Below are positions 42,861 through 54,829 of a DNA stretch of 64,000 bases, piece after piece. Made by a program: the position numbers and the translations under genes. The notes below the pieces were generated by a model. That model was not told where the DNA came from. It saw nothing but the letters and a program-made list of their open reading frames with translations, and made no database searches. The stretch is from Heliopora coerulea (lineage: Eukaryota; Cnidaria; Anthozoa; Scleralcyonacea; Helioporidae): assembly GCA_030142905.1 (NCBI GenBank), contig JASJOG010000170.1:495001-559000 (forward strand), given 5' to 3'. Every line of letters starts with the position of its first letter. The stretch's first letter is position 1.

Positions 42861-43960
42861 TTGTTTACTTTTGGACGGTCAAGCTTTTGACGCTATCACG
42901 ATATTACGTTTCATAAGAAGTGTATTTCACATGCTCGTTATTCTTCAACCCAAGCGTAACTTTACCGTTTACTGCTTATCGTTCCAAATCAAGTTTCTTC
43001 TCCAAATGAATGTATCCCAAATAGGAGTTCTACAAAAGCAAATTGTTGTTTAATCGAGTTCCTGTTCTAGCGTTGGTGCCGTTTCACACCCAACAGTTTC
43101 GGTTTTGACTTCTAACTATTGCATTACGCGTCTGCTCGCCTCAACTGTAGACCACAGGAGACTAAATGAACCACTACGATATTTATTACGGCAGCCGCAA
43201 TCACGAGGCAAAATTTATCTACGTTAAAATAAACGTTCCTGTTGTCTACGTAGTCCTACAGTCACATGACGTCAAATAAAATCTCCAATGCTTGCAAAAT
43301 AATCCGAAAGGTCAGCAAGTAGCCATGTTTGATGTTGTACACGCATGTGTGAACATGGCGAATTCGTTACTGTTTGGCCATTTTGGACAGTTCAGGTACA
43401 GGTAGTGTGTAAACTGATGTATTCAGTTCAATTGGCAGCTGACAACTTAGTTGTTTGTAGTATTTTATGCAGAACGTTCGACGAAAATGTGGTTGTCATC
43501 ATCAGCAAAGAAGATGATACCACCTTCAAAGTAGGGATCCTGCGATTTCCTACTACGCAAGAACTTGGGTGATCAATCTTCACAAACAGTTTAAGCTTAA
43601 AGGTGCAACGTTGGAAAGACGATACTTGAGAGTCAATCTCGAACTTACCAGTTTAACATGTGAGGACAATTTCGATCATATAGTTCATTCATGTCCAGAC
43701 AAATAGAAGGGACGGTTGTGCACTTCCACAGATGCAGAGTGAAGTTATCAAATCACATATTTGACCTCCTGTGGCTCTTTTTAACAGTGATTGGCTGGCT
43801 GGACATGCTTACTAATCACTGACTTCCTGCCTGAAAGAGAAAAACAATGCTGTTTTCAAGCATTCATGCAAGACTAACCTTGTCCAAAGAAGTCTGGCTA
43901 TTTTGTGGCAAAACGGTGGCAGCTGATCTACGATTTGAACTATAAACATATTATTCATTA
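42861..43960. other. Upstream flank of the LRR gene
   Basis: No TATA box is evident within 100 bp. The plus-strand frame at 43345-43572 shows no motif. Confidence 0.4.
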
Positions 43961-43962
43961 CT

Positions 43963-43991
43963 GTTTCGTTGCATCTTGCAACATCATCGGA
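43963..43991 (-). ncRNA. Hammerhead-like motif (degenerate)
   Basis: The minus strand reads CCGATGA, T, GTTGCA, loop, TGCAAC, GAAAC. It has a strong stem, but the first core bases are altered. Confidence 0.3.
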
Positions 43992-44942
43992 GATTGAGTG
44001 ATACAGTGAAAGAGCGAAAGATATATTTCATGCAAATGAGCTTAGCTATAGAATTACAGAGGTGTCATTACAGAGGTCTACAAACAAACTTATCGCACAG
44101 TAACCACGTGCGTATTCCTGTTTCGTCTCGAATTTCATCTACTGTTAAAACGCGCACTGAACGGAGATACCTGTTACGTGCTGGCGAACGAATCAACCAA
44201 GTCGGCACGCGTGACATGGCGTGGATGGAAGTACTATACTTTGCTTATCTGACGGCTCGTTGTTTCTCTCCACTAATTAACTTTCCTAAGATTCTTGTCA
44301 AAAAGCAATATGAAGCGTCATTATTTGGATCTGTAATAAATTGAATCGTTTTATTTTCTCTTTGTGACTGGATTTTTCGACGCTTTCTCACACCTGAATT
44401 GTCTGACAAACGGCACCTCAGAGGCCGGAGGTGGCCACCCCTGCTCGCCCTAGCTATGCCAGTGGTTCAGGCTCATTATTCACTTGATTTTCTGCAGTAT
44501 TAGCTCCTAATCACCATTGTTGCAATTGAATAACCAGGCAGGAACCCCAAACTAAACCCCTCTCTCAACGCTAATATCCGGTCTGTTTCTCTTTCTTTAT
44601 TCTAATCCTCTCGCACAATTTAACCTCCGTGTTCACTTTTCATTGTCATTTAATTTTCCAATAAACGTCATGTATTATATTCCGTCTAAGCTATCTATAA
44701 ACTACGATTAACCACTCGTGGACTCGACCGAAGTTCGTTGTATGTAAAGGTTAATCAACGGTCACGACTGTGATCAAGGATTTATCGTCGCGAGTGAAGC
44801 TTAACGCACACAAGGGACCATAGGCCCCGAGAGAGCGTCCAAACGTTAATTTACGAGCGATGTTAAATCCTTTATCACACGAGTGAACATTTGATTAACC
44901 ACCTTATCTCATGACTCATCCAGAATGAAATCGTTCAGCAAA
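43992..44942. other. No gene recognised
   Basis: An open frame at 43976-44344 (plus) overlaps the stem-loop motif and has no domain, so it is judged a chance frame. Confidence 0.4.
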
Positions 44943-45148
44943 AAAACATACTCCGAAGAACACCATCTTGTAAACTCGGTGTCTGAGCTATTAGACAAGA
45001 CGAAGCAATCAGTCAACACTACTATCAGTCATTGTCAAACCTGACAATGACTTTGAAATAAAGTCGAAATATTACCGTGATTTGTTTCGTCTTGTCTGAT
45101 AGCTCAAATATTGAGCCTACAAGATGGTATTCTTCGGAGTGTGTTTCT
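44943..45148. mobile_element. Foldback element with hammerhead-like centre
   Basis: Arms 44943-45004 and 45086-45148 are reverse complements (ACTCCGAAGAACACCATCTT against AAGATGGTATTCTTCGGAGT; AGACAAGACGAA against TTCGTCTTGTCT). The unique centre contains the motif at 45041-45072. A diverged relative lies at 49560-49750. Confidence 0.7.
45041..45072 (+). ncRNA. Hammerhead-like motif variant
   Basis: CTGACAA, T, GACTTT, GAAAT, AAAGTC, GAAATATT. The conserved G of CTGANGA is A here, which would be expected to abolish a true hammerhead. Confidence 0.25.
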
Positions 45149-45149
45149 T

Positions 45150-46310
45150 GCTTTACTTCTTTAAGTTGTCGGCTGGTAATGGTTTTTTATGAAATCGTTT
45201 GTTGCTTGTTTTCGTTTTGGAAGAAACGTTGGTCATAAGAAATCAAGTAATTCACTCATTAGCATGCGATAAGCCGTTCATTTCACTGTTATCAAGAGAG
45301 CACTTTGGTGAATGGTTGTCACACTCCTGAATACTAATGAGTGAGTATGTCTTGAGATAAAGTCTAATCTCCATTAGGAGATGGATATGGCCAAACCAAA
45401 CGGTCAGACATTAAACAAGCGTAGATAGTTTGATTTAGGCCATATCCTTACGGATTTATGTTCAAACATTGAATAGATGTTCACTGTTTGGTTTTGGCCA
45501 TAACTTAAGAATATCGCCTAAACACATTGCTTGCAACTACGTTACAAGCGTTTTGGTTATGGAACCTTCAGAATTAGAACCGCATCGAAACGTTGAATGT
45601 TTGGCAATCATAATCTGCCAATTATTTGGTAAATTTATACTAGTTTATTACGATATCATTAAGTTATACAGAACATGATTGCATGATATCTGGAATCGCG
45701 AAGGAGAGGATACAAGAATTGTAGGAGATTAATTGGCGAGGATGGATAGGTGAATTTCTTCCTGGCTCAATAGAGACTTTTGTTCACCAGTTCGTGAACA
45801 ATCGTTAATCGAAAACGAGAGTAAACTCGCCAAAAGTTGAACCCATTCCCTCAGCGTCCGCAGTCCCTTTAATATTGTGCATTTTAGATATAATAAATGC
45901 ACAATAATAAATAAATGTACATAATAAATGCACATAATAAATGCGAATATGCACAACAGTTGTGTCCTTTGCTGTCAGTTGTCGGCCAGTCGTCTGCTAC
46001 ATAGTTGCAAACTCCCTGCCGATTTATCTGAATATCCATGGCTACTGCAAGGGAGAAGATCTCAAGACGGTTGCCGAGTTGTCTGCTAAATAGTTACAAA
46101 GACACCTGCCGATTTATCGGGAGGTTTTAAGACGGTTCAAGATCACGTGATCTTGAAATGACAACATAGCCCGCCCACTCATTCCCCATTCGTATACAGT
46201 GGGTACAGAATGAAATTAAATCCTACTTGCCAGGCAAGCAGGTATTTTGGGTCGGAGACGCTGTTTAACTAAAGTTCCTTTCGCTGTGTACCAAAGTTTA
46301 ACAAGAATTC
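45150..46310. other. No gene recognised
   Basis: Short motif-free frames and an AATAAATGCAC repeat near 45890-45940. Confidence 0.45.
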
Positions 46311-46316
46311 AACAGA

Positions 46317-46342
46317 ATGCCCGCAATTGTCGTGAATATCAG
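46317..46342 (+). CDS. Short first coding exon C (MPAIVVNI..), unknown protein
   Basis: ATG, eight codons and two bases, then GTAACG, so a phase-2 donor as in exons A and B. The preceding words (AACAAGAATTCAACAGA) are comparable in position and character to CTCTAACAAGG before exon A. It would fit the 119-nt exon at 52191. No TATA box as clear as that of exon A is seen. Confidence 0.35.
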
Positions 46343-46645
46343 GTAACGTAGGTTTCGACAGATCTTCGCTATTCGATTATTTGTTGTGATGAATTACGTG
46401 CATTATAAATCTCTTGATGTTCAAGAAAAGAGCAATACATTTTGACCGTCTTTTCGTGTATGTTATATGTAAAAATTCAGTGTGGGCAAATTTTAGACTA
46501 GAGCATGTGTTGTGAGTTAAAAACTAAAACTTTGAAAAATTTGGAAGAAAAGATTGGCCGCTACTATGTACCTAATGAGAAACAAATTTGACTTATTGAG
46601 GAATGGGTTTCATGTGTTGCGGTGGGTCGGTGTTTCGGACTAAAA

Positions 46646-46714
46646 GGTAAGATTGTCCTTTTATGGTAGGATTGTCCTTATATGGTAGGAATGTCCTTAT
46701 ATGGTAGGATTGTC
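46646..46714. repeat. Minisatellite, about 20-bp unit, 3.5 copies
   Basis: GGTAGGATTGTCCTTATAT and close variants, four in a row. The units are adjacent with no spacers, so it is not a CRISPR array. Confidence 0.9.
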
Positions 46715-46719
46715 TCAGC

Positions 46720-47930
46720 GTGTTTTTGAAAATCAGCTCATTACAAATCTTCTAAAAATAGACATATATAAGCTCAGGCATGATTAGATCACTCGGCCGA
46801 TGATGGGAGAAGATTCCCACGAAAGGTCTCCAACAGAAAGTACCAGTTCCGGTCAAGACAAAAACTGCGAAACAATTTCCCATCTGGGCCCATTTGTTGA
46901 ATGGACAATTAGCTTAATCCAAGGAAAGCGAACATTTCGTGGACAACTTTCTGATGATGTTATTGAAAAAAATTGGAGTTCCCTTTAACAGATTTCGGTT
47001 CTATACAGAGAGGTTTTAAGCTGTGAAATCTGAACAAGATTTTTCAACCAAAATAAACGAAACTAAAAACAACAGATGAACTGGTAATCCTGAATTATCG
47101 CTAATCGTGCTTTGAGCAACCGGCCCAAGAATGAAAGGTGTTTCTTGGTAGAATATGTAGTCGGCTTGCTCAAAATCAAAGGAAGCAAGGCATTGTTCAA
47201 TATAGTCCTCTGTAAAACCAAAGCTACCAGCAAATCATTATAAGATTGCGCCATGCAATTTATGCAGGTCATAATTGTACTGCTTTCATTAAGACCTGTC
47301 TAGCGATGGAGCTTCGGCGGGTATTCTAGCAGAATACCTGCCAAATCACCGGCTATGTTCCTATCTTTAATAACTTTTTAACTAATCCAAGCAGATTTAC
47401 AGACGAATACTCTCCTAGGATGGGCACCTATTCATGATCTTAAACCAAAGCCCTGTAATCGTGGCTACCGATTTGCCGTGTCGAAAACGCAATCGGAGAA
47501 TGGAGATAAGAGTTCTGTTCAAAAATTTCAAGTGCAAAGTCATCATAATAGACAACATCAGGTTTTTGTATATGGTTACTGTTTAGTCAAAATGTGAAGT
47601 ACTATAGAAGGTATTCACCACATAGCTGTTACGAAGTAGATTCGGCTGACGACAACTTCTTTAGAAATCCTCGATTGAATTACCCTTCTTGTATTTAAAT
47701 TCGCATACTACTATTATTCGCTCAGTCTTAAATTCGCGCACCCTAAACACCATATATTCGATCATTTTTAATTTGGCGCACCTTTCAAGGAGGCCCATGA
47801 GTATACCGGGGATTCAGGTTGAGTGTGACGCGTTCTAACAATAATTTATCAACGTAACTAGCAAGAGGAATGACCTGAACCAGCAGTAAAGTCCATTCAA
47901 AAAATTCGTATACAAGTGTTGCCATGGTTA
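46720..47930 (+). other. Presumed intron or flank; one possible short frame
   Basis: A 62-codon frame at 46800-46988 (SHERSPTESTSSG, later LIQGKRTFRGQL) is unrecognised. Its RSPTEST loosely echoes the HPTESS end of the exon at 52191, but it lacks a convincing splice context. Confidence 0.3.
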
Positions 47931-47935
47931 ATTCA

Positions 47936-48119
47936 CATATGAAGAGAAACTTTTTCATGATAATGAAGCTCGACCGGGATTTGGACGCGCACCTTCGGGA
48001 TACCGGTCCGCCGCTCTACCTGTTGAGCTATCGAGTCCACAGGGATTGGAGGCGAGTCAATATTTTTCAGTTGACTTTGGCAATGTGAGATTATCATGAA
48101 AAAGTTTCTCTTCATGTAT
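47936..48119 (-). mobile_element. tRNA-like SINE enclosed by inverted repeats
   Basis: The minus-strand core 48046-47968 has an A box (TAGCTCAACAGGTAGAGC) and a B-box-like part (GCGCGTCCAAATCCCGG). It is bracketed by 29-bp arms (GAAGAGAAACTTTTTCATGA at the left, its mirror at 48090-48119). The tRNA acceptor stem is absent. Confidence 0.65.
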
Positions 48120-49590
48120 ATCTCTGAGGATGATTCTGAAATAGAATTAACTCTCACAGTTTGCTATTTTTTGAAAATATACAAAGCGTAATAGGTAATA
48201 TGTCAGTGAAGGAAAACAAGCAAGTATGACAAATTAAAACAATCAAGTAAATGTATACATAACAAGAGTTGGAAACGGAACATGAAATAATTTCGAGTTT
48301 CATACTACTGTCCAACAGAAACGATATTTATTGATATTGTCCAAAGTTCAAAGGGCCAGGGCTCCCTCTTCCTTTTTAAGCTTTGTGAGTTGTGTAATTA
48401 TTTCCTCGTTAACTTGTATTGTTCAAACTTCAATGGGGTCCTCCTTTTCTTGCGTATTTTTTAAAGGAACACTGGTCTCCAATTGTTCTCAAGCTTTTGT
48501 TTAGGTTATTAAAACTTTCATTTCGCTTTCTTTCAAATTTTCTCGTGGTGACCTTTTCGCATGGATTATTTTTCGCTCAGTTTTCATTTCACGCACCTTT
48601 GGTCTGTGCGATTTGTAATACCACGCGAATATAAATACAAGTAAGGTAATGGTTTGCTATTTTGACGGATTTTCACACAGCGATGACAGCAGTATAAAGA
48701 CCAAATGATAGCAAAGCGGCCATCTCTTTGAACTTGTGTTGTTATTGACAGTATGACCGGAAATATTGCTGCCACTGGCTTGTTTGCTGAAGTACAAAAC
48801 AGCCAATCGCCACTTTTCGAGACTGTTATGTCGTCATCGACACCAGATCACCTTGACCCTTGTGAGTGGAGTTCCTAAACGTTATCGATACAAATGGAAC
48901 TATTTACTGAGCAATCCCCCCCAGGGCATTTTCAATGAGCGAAGGAGCGTGAGGAACCGCGTTCCCCAACGCGCCGAAATAATTTACCCTGTGGATCAAG
49001 GTTATCGTAAAGTCGATGTTGTAGTACAATGCCTAGCCTCGTTATTCAATTAAGGTAAGAATTATTAATCGAGACAACGTGGAAAGCATAAAAAAGTGAA
49101 TTACTTTTAAACTTAGAGTTCGCTGTCCCCACAAATTTGTTATGTTTCACGTTTTCAGTGGTTTGGAGGATCAGCATTACTCTTCGATAACGTAACAAGC
49201 TAAAACATCGACAGTTTCCCGACTAACGACGAACTCTACCGTTTTACTCAGGGTAACACTGGAAAATATAACTTGTCATGGAGAGAAACCCAATCTGGAA
49301 AGGGTTAAGGCCGTGTCCTAGTAAATGTATATTAGGGACTTTAGAATCTACGACGTAAACTTCAACCAAGACGTTCATTAAACAAAAGAATTCTTCATGC
49401 AAAACGAAGAGAATAAATAATTTTTACTCCCCAGAGCATTCTCAACACCGTCATCGTTCTGCATACAATGGTAATCGCACTATTTTCACGTCTTGAAGAC
49501 GACGTCAGCTATCGGACTGAAAAAAGCTGTTACTTGAGATTGAATTGAATCCGAGACTTCAGTCGATATTGAAGAACTAGAGCGTTTTAA
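48120..49590. other. No gene recognised
   Basis: The plus frame at 48766-49053 (NPPQGIFNERRSVRNRVPQR) has exon-like composition but no recognised family and no clear splice sites. Confidence 0.35.
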
Positions 49591-49599
49591 GAGTCATAA

Positions 49600-49750
49600 A
49601 ACAAGCCACAAGCATCTTCATTTCGATTTGATAATGACTTTGCAATAAAGTCGAAATATCATCGCAATCATTCGTCGTCTTGTTATTAACTCATATCTTG
49701 GGTTTTCAAGATGTCATTGTTTTTCGGGATTTGTTTTTTACTTTATTTCA
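49600..49750. repeat. Diverged copy of the 44943-45148 foldback family
   Basis: Shares the stem-loop GACTTTGCAATAAAGTCGAAAT (here at 49635-49656), then CAAGATGTCATT where the other has CAAGATGGTATT, and a common tail near TTGTCTGCTGG or TTGTCGGCTGG. Confidence 0.6.
49628..49660 (+). ncRNA. Hammerhead-like motif variant (degenerate)
   Basis: TTGATAA, T, GACTTT, loop GCAAT, AAAGTC, GAAATATC. Two core bases differ from the hammerhead consensus. Confidence 0.22.
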
Positions 49751-49754
49751 TATT

Positions 49755-51850
49755 GTCTGCTGGCACCGGATTTTGTATCTAGCACGTCGGTCAATAAACT
49801 CTGGTTTCTTTAAACGCCGAAATTTTAGAGGACATCATGGCTCAAGTTGACGTGGTAGATGTTAATCCCCTATTATAGAACCTCGACGTCAAACGTTGTT
49901 TGTACACATCAACGCAATTGGTATGAGTTTTGTTACCCCTTCTGACTTAAAGTAACTTTCACATAGCAAGATGTAGCGCGGAAGAACTCTTCGCAAAGCA
50001 TATATCAGGAAAATTCCCGCAAGATTAGCTTTAGAGCTAGAGTAAATGGAAATTTGCCTCTGTTAATGGTCGTAGACTGTCACATACAATTGCTAGCGAC
50101 CAGTGCTACCCTTCTTTACTTCAACCAGGTAGCTTGTAATTTTGATGTTTTGCTTAATTTTCATGATATTTGATCCGAAACTTACGATCTCATTAAACTG
50201 GTTATCTATAAGACAAACCTGTCCAACATGACTACGTTATTACTAGTATATAAACAAAGATTTTGGCGTGGTAACAAATTTCAAAATCACTTTGAAAAAC
50301 GTATTAACGTATTATGAGTTTTCTGTTTATATTTATACACCAGGTATAAATATAAGCAGAAAGCTAATTTCTCAATAGTTAGCAGATGTTTGCTCCTGAA
50401 GAGCGGTCTGCCGAAATGCATAGTATTTCTTTTTAATATTTATTGTTTCACACTGTGCGGGACTTCCTATAGTTCTTTTCAGAACTGCCAACTATAACCA
50501 TTCACCATGGTTAAAACGTTTTTCAAAGCGATTCTCGTATAAAATTTTATATGATAAGCAGCTATCAAAGGTAAGGTGCTATGTATGCACAAATGGAATA
50601 ATTGAAATGTTCGTTACATGCAAAAATTATAATTATGATAGTTATAACTCTTACCCGGAAGGATATGCCCTTGACCCTGTCCTAGGAAGTGTTAATCCGA
50701 TTTCAATGTTTGACAAGCTTGCCTACTTTGCACTTATCTTCCCCACTCAATGGTACTCTCCCCCAGCCGGCCCTCAGTCCTACTTCCCTGATTGGCTAAT
50801 AACCAATTCAGGAAATCGTTACAATTAACATACCCGACGTGAAACGAATACCAGCTTATGTGAAATAAGAAGTATTAATTATTCGCCTGTCTTCACCTGT
50901 CTCTACGTTTTCAACTGTCTCCACCCCACGACTCTCTATCTCACTTAAAAATTAATCGTATTCTATTTTTGTAATCGTGAAGGATAACTTAAACTCAACA
51001 GTGTCAACCAGTCTCAATGCTTTTAACAGGTTTTAATTGATAAGTAACGAGACCCCAGTTAAAAATATCTCCTGTTTGAATTGTTTGAATTGTGAACGAT
51101 GGTGTTTGTCAAAATTATTTGCTGGGCTGTAACATTTGTAACGAGACAATTCAGGAAATATTGATTTCGTCCTTCTGTAAACGTAAAAGAATGGAGCCAG
51201 TGTCAATTGCTCAAAGTAGGAACTGCCGCTTGACAATTTCTTCTCCATCCACGCAACGAAAGGACTTTTTGAGACCACAGGAGTGAATATCGTCATCCAA
51301 GAATGTCTTACCTTTAGTTGACCTCTTAGTGAAGGAAATCTAGTTGTATTTGCACGGGAGAGATCAGATTAACAAGCCGTCTACAGCAATATAAGCGAAA
51401 ACTTTAAAAGACTGTAGCTTTTCTACTTGTACCAACAACGTCAAAAATTCACTACAGTGTCGTTACATTTTGGATACAGGTAATAGCAACATTGGGTAAC
51501 TGTTGAGCTGGTAAGAAATATTGTCAGGACATCGAATAGTTAACCCTGGAAAAAATATGAAAGCCCAGTATAAAATGGGAAGTAAAGACACGATATACTT
51601 TTATTTTGACGTTTCGTTGTACAGGGTAACTTCACAGTTCCGACGTTCAATCGATCGAATAATTTGTGCAAATACTTTTGTTTCAAAGAATTTCCCAGTA
51701 ACAGGGGAGTGATTACAACCTAGCAATTGCCACACCACTGTCTTGTCGTACCTGTAAAAATCGTGAAAGTAGACCGAGGGAGATTCAAGTTCTACGACTC
51801 TAACAATTATTGCAGTTTGATGTTAGAGAAACGTGAGAGCTTGGATATAT
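49755..51850. other. No gene recognised
   Basis: Presumed intron between exon C and the exon at 52191. Frames at 50607-50828 and 51033-51296 have no motif. GACGTTTCGTTG at 51609 resembles the 3' half of the hammerhead-like motif on the minus strand, without the rest. Confidence 0.35.
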
Positions 51851-51851
51851 T

Positions 51852-52052
51852 ATGGTAGATGAACGATCTTCAAGCTCGATACTCAGAAAATGATTTCTGA
51901 GCCCCAGACGGGGATCGAACCCGCAACCTTCTGATGACCGGTTAGAACCCGCAACCTTCTAACCGGTAATCAGAAGGTTGCGGGTTCGATCCCCGTCTGG
52001 GGCTCAGAAATCATTTTCTGAGTATCGAGCTTGAAGATCGTTCATCTACCAT
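51852..52052. repeat. Perfect 84-bp palindrome with SINE B-box sequence
   Basis: Arms 51852-51935 and 51969-52052 match at all 84 positions. The 33-nt centre folds again (ACCGGTTAGAA against TTCTAACCGGT). The arms contain the tRNA-like GGTTGCGGGTTCGATCCCCG and a body (TCTGAGTATCGAGCTTGAAG) related to the SINE at 25060. Confidence 0.93.
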
Positions 52053-52190
52053 CTAACAATTATTATGACTACGATTAACGTAACCATAATCGAACGATAT
52101 CTTAACAGTCTGAAAATCTTCTACCACGAGATACAAACCACGTTTAGTGTTGATAAATCATAAAATATACTACAACCATTAATACTTCAG

Positions 52191-52309
52191 GGCTCACGTG
52201 TGGAGGTGGCAACATGGATATGGTGTCATGGTGGTTATTATGATTGTTGAGGTACAGCAGCGAAATGACTGGCCTGGATGGGAAACACGACATCCAACTG
52301 AAAGCAGCG
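52191..52309 (+). CDS. Second exon, 119 nt, unknown protein (copy 2)
   Basis: Acceptor AATACTTCAG, donor GTAATT, entering in phase 2 and leaving in phase 1. Translation AHVWRWQHGYGVMVVIMIV, then EVQQRNDWPGWETRHPTESS. It is aligned without gaps to 32379-32497. Shared positions include VW, QH, the WPG-ET block and the TE end. It is directly followed by a CTTT repeat in the intron. Exon C (46317) could be its start. The function is unknown. Confidence 0.5.
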
Positions 52310-52317
52310 GTAATTTC

Positions 52318-52595
52318 TTTCTTTCCTTCTTTCTTTCTTTCCTTTTCCTTTCTTTCTTCCATCCTTCTTTCTTTCCCTCCTTCTCTCTCCCTCTCTTTCT
52401 TTTTCTCGTTCTTCTTTCCTTTCTTTCCTTATTACTTTAATTTCTTTCTTTCTTTCTTCCTTTCATTCTTCCTTTCTTTCTTTCTTCCTCTCTTCTTCCC
52501 TTCTTTCTTTTTCTTTCTACTTTCTTTCTTTCTTTCTTTCTTTTCTTTCTTTCTTTCTTTCTTTCTTCCTTCCTTTCCTCCTCCTCCTCCTTTCC
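52318..52595. repeat. CTTT/TTCC microsatellite
   Basis: About 270 bp of pure pyrimidine, mostly TTTC units, beginning nine bases after the exon donor. The Phe/Ser/Leu-rich frames here are artefacts. Confidence 0.95.
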
Positions 52596-52599
52596 TTAC

Positions 52600-54825
52600 T
52601 TTATATACCAATCAACATAACTACTACATCTTAGTTATTTCATTTTGCTAACCATTGGAATCCCATTTAATAAATACCCAGCTCAGACATTATTACAAGG
52701 CTTTAGTGATGTCATTAACATCAACTGATATTTTACTTCATACACAACAACATTTTTAGTTTCTACTATCTATCATTACAAAAATGCTTGAGTAACACCT
52801 TGATATGGATACAACTTTCCTGACAGATCTGGCATAATACATAATTTCTGCAAAAACCATTCACATCAAATCCAGCAAAACTTTAAACATGAAATTAATA
52901 CAAGTGTTTTAAGACTTAATGTTATTCCTACTCAACAAACTTTTCCATATGCTGGTTTGTGTTACACATTCTTTACCAAATGGTCGCCAGTTGGTCTAAT
53001 TCTATATATACTTCTCTTTTTATTAACCTAGATATACCACAGGCTTTGTAGTTCTAATGGTACAAAAAGACAAAAAAGGGAAAAGGGACTATCTTTCCAG
53101 GCAAAAATATAGAGTTTATTTTTATGTTGTAAAATTACCATAACATGATCCAAGTAGCTTTGTTGTTTTGACTTTGTAAACCATTGACATGAGCTAAAAT
53201 TTGTTATCAAAACCTAACGTGTACCTAGATTATAATCTAATAATGAATGTATTGAACAAAATAAATTAACCAGATGTAAAGTCAAGAACTTAAATGTGCA
53301 CATTCCTGTCACCCTTATTAATAATTTTATGAAATTACTGTCACATATGGCTGGTACAGATTGGTGTTGTAGGGGCACCATTACCAGGGTGGAAGGAAAT
53401 TGTGTAACCCATACTGATCTTGTTACCAAAACCTGTGCTGCACCTTGTGTCCTGTATCTGTCTATCTATATGGATTTAAGTGTCAGGTCATTTCCACTGG
53501 ATTTCATTTTCATTATTTTTACCGAAAGTTTTAGCATGGATTGGCAAACTGCCTGCCCACCCAACATGCCACTCCATAAGATTACCACTAAACTGGTCTA
53601 CAAAGTATAACATGGCAAACAAATTGTAAAAAATGACGAATGCATTTTGTAATTTGCCAGACACCAGTTTGAAGCGTGATTGCAGACAGCTTAAAACTCC
53701 TTAGCAAGCCTGATTTATAACTAATATCGCAAATTTCATGTCTGATAACAAAGTTGATAAATTTACTGCAATTTAATTTCAATTTTCTGGCTCAGTTACT
53801 ACGTAATTGGAATTACGTTCTTTCTATGTTTTTTGCCTGCATTTTTCCCGCGGACTTTTTGCTTTTATTTTTATTTTTGTTTTCTAGGTTTCCCTCAGAT
53901 CGTGCACTTCAAGCAGTTCATCGCGCCTCACAATTGCCCAGTTCCAGCCTGACGGGTTTTTTTTTTTTTATTGTTGTAATTTTAGCTAATATGAAGTCAT
54001 TTTCCCCTGTTTCACATTCGTCGCTAGACATTTTTTTCGAGGGCAGGGAGAGGAGAGGCTTTATGGGAACTCAAATTAAAGCACGGACCAAGAATTTTGG
54101 CCTTGGGAGTAAAGTCATTGGCTAAATTTCAAATTTTAAAACCCTAGATACAGATTGTTGGAGGCAATCTAAAATATTTTTTGAAATATTTCAGGCAATA
54201 ACTTTACCACTCCAATCAAATTTGGAAGGGGGCACAGGCCCCACCCCACAGGCACCCCCTTGGCGACGCCTGTACCCCTTTAAAAAATTTTTGTGAAACT
54301 TAAAAAGGATGAGTGAGAAATTGAACCTTCGCTCATCCCCGTGCCATCTCACGTACTAGACTTGACAAATATTTACTCGAACACAAAACTTTGACGTAAA
54401 CGAAGAACGTTCGCCTCATTCACAGAGTTCTTAAAGGAACAAAACCTATGCTGTAAAATCCGACAATTGTGTCAGGGGCGGGACTCAATTTTGGGAAAGA
54501 GGGCGCAAAATATTTTTACAAATTCATGCCACTATTTTGTGTTTTGTTGGAAGAATTTTTATGTTATTGTCGTTTCCGATCATTTTTAAAATTGAATTTC
54601 TTCTACTCACTCTTTCTTTTCTTTGCTGTTTGTTATTATTCCCTTTGAAAATAATCATCAATCTTCTTGGTAGTCGACATGTTTAATGCGTGCGTTTTGT
54701 AACCAAGCAAAAAGTCACATGACAACTAATTAAAAACGCAAGGCGCGCGTCCACTGCACCCCCGCCTAAATTTGTCCCCGGTGATTCTTCTCTTAATTCG
54801 ATGAAAAGCAAGTGCACAAGTCAGT
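52600..54825. other. No gene recognised
   Basis: Frames at 53296-53610 and 53754-54125 are hydrophobic and motif-free. TTTTCTAG at 53880 is a possible acceptor, but no exon family is recognised behind it. Confidence 0.35.
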
Positions 54826-54829
54826 ACGG

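Noticed and set aside
43976..44344. Plus-strand frame of 122 codons
   Set aside because: It begins in the stem-loop motif and has no domain and no related copy.
46646..46714. CRISPR-like repeat
   Set aside because: Direct 20-bp minisatellite without spacers in animal DNA. The 168-bp satellite is likewise not a CRISPR.
51604..51625. Tenth hammerhead-like motif on the minus strand
   Set aside because: Only the GAAACGTCA half and a short AC-rich piece are present. The CTGANGA half is missing.
52198..52651. Plus frames rich in Phe, Ser and Leu
   Set aside because: Read-through of the CTTT microsatellite behind the 119-nt exon.
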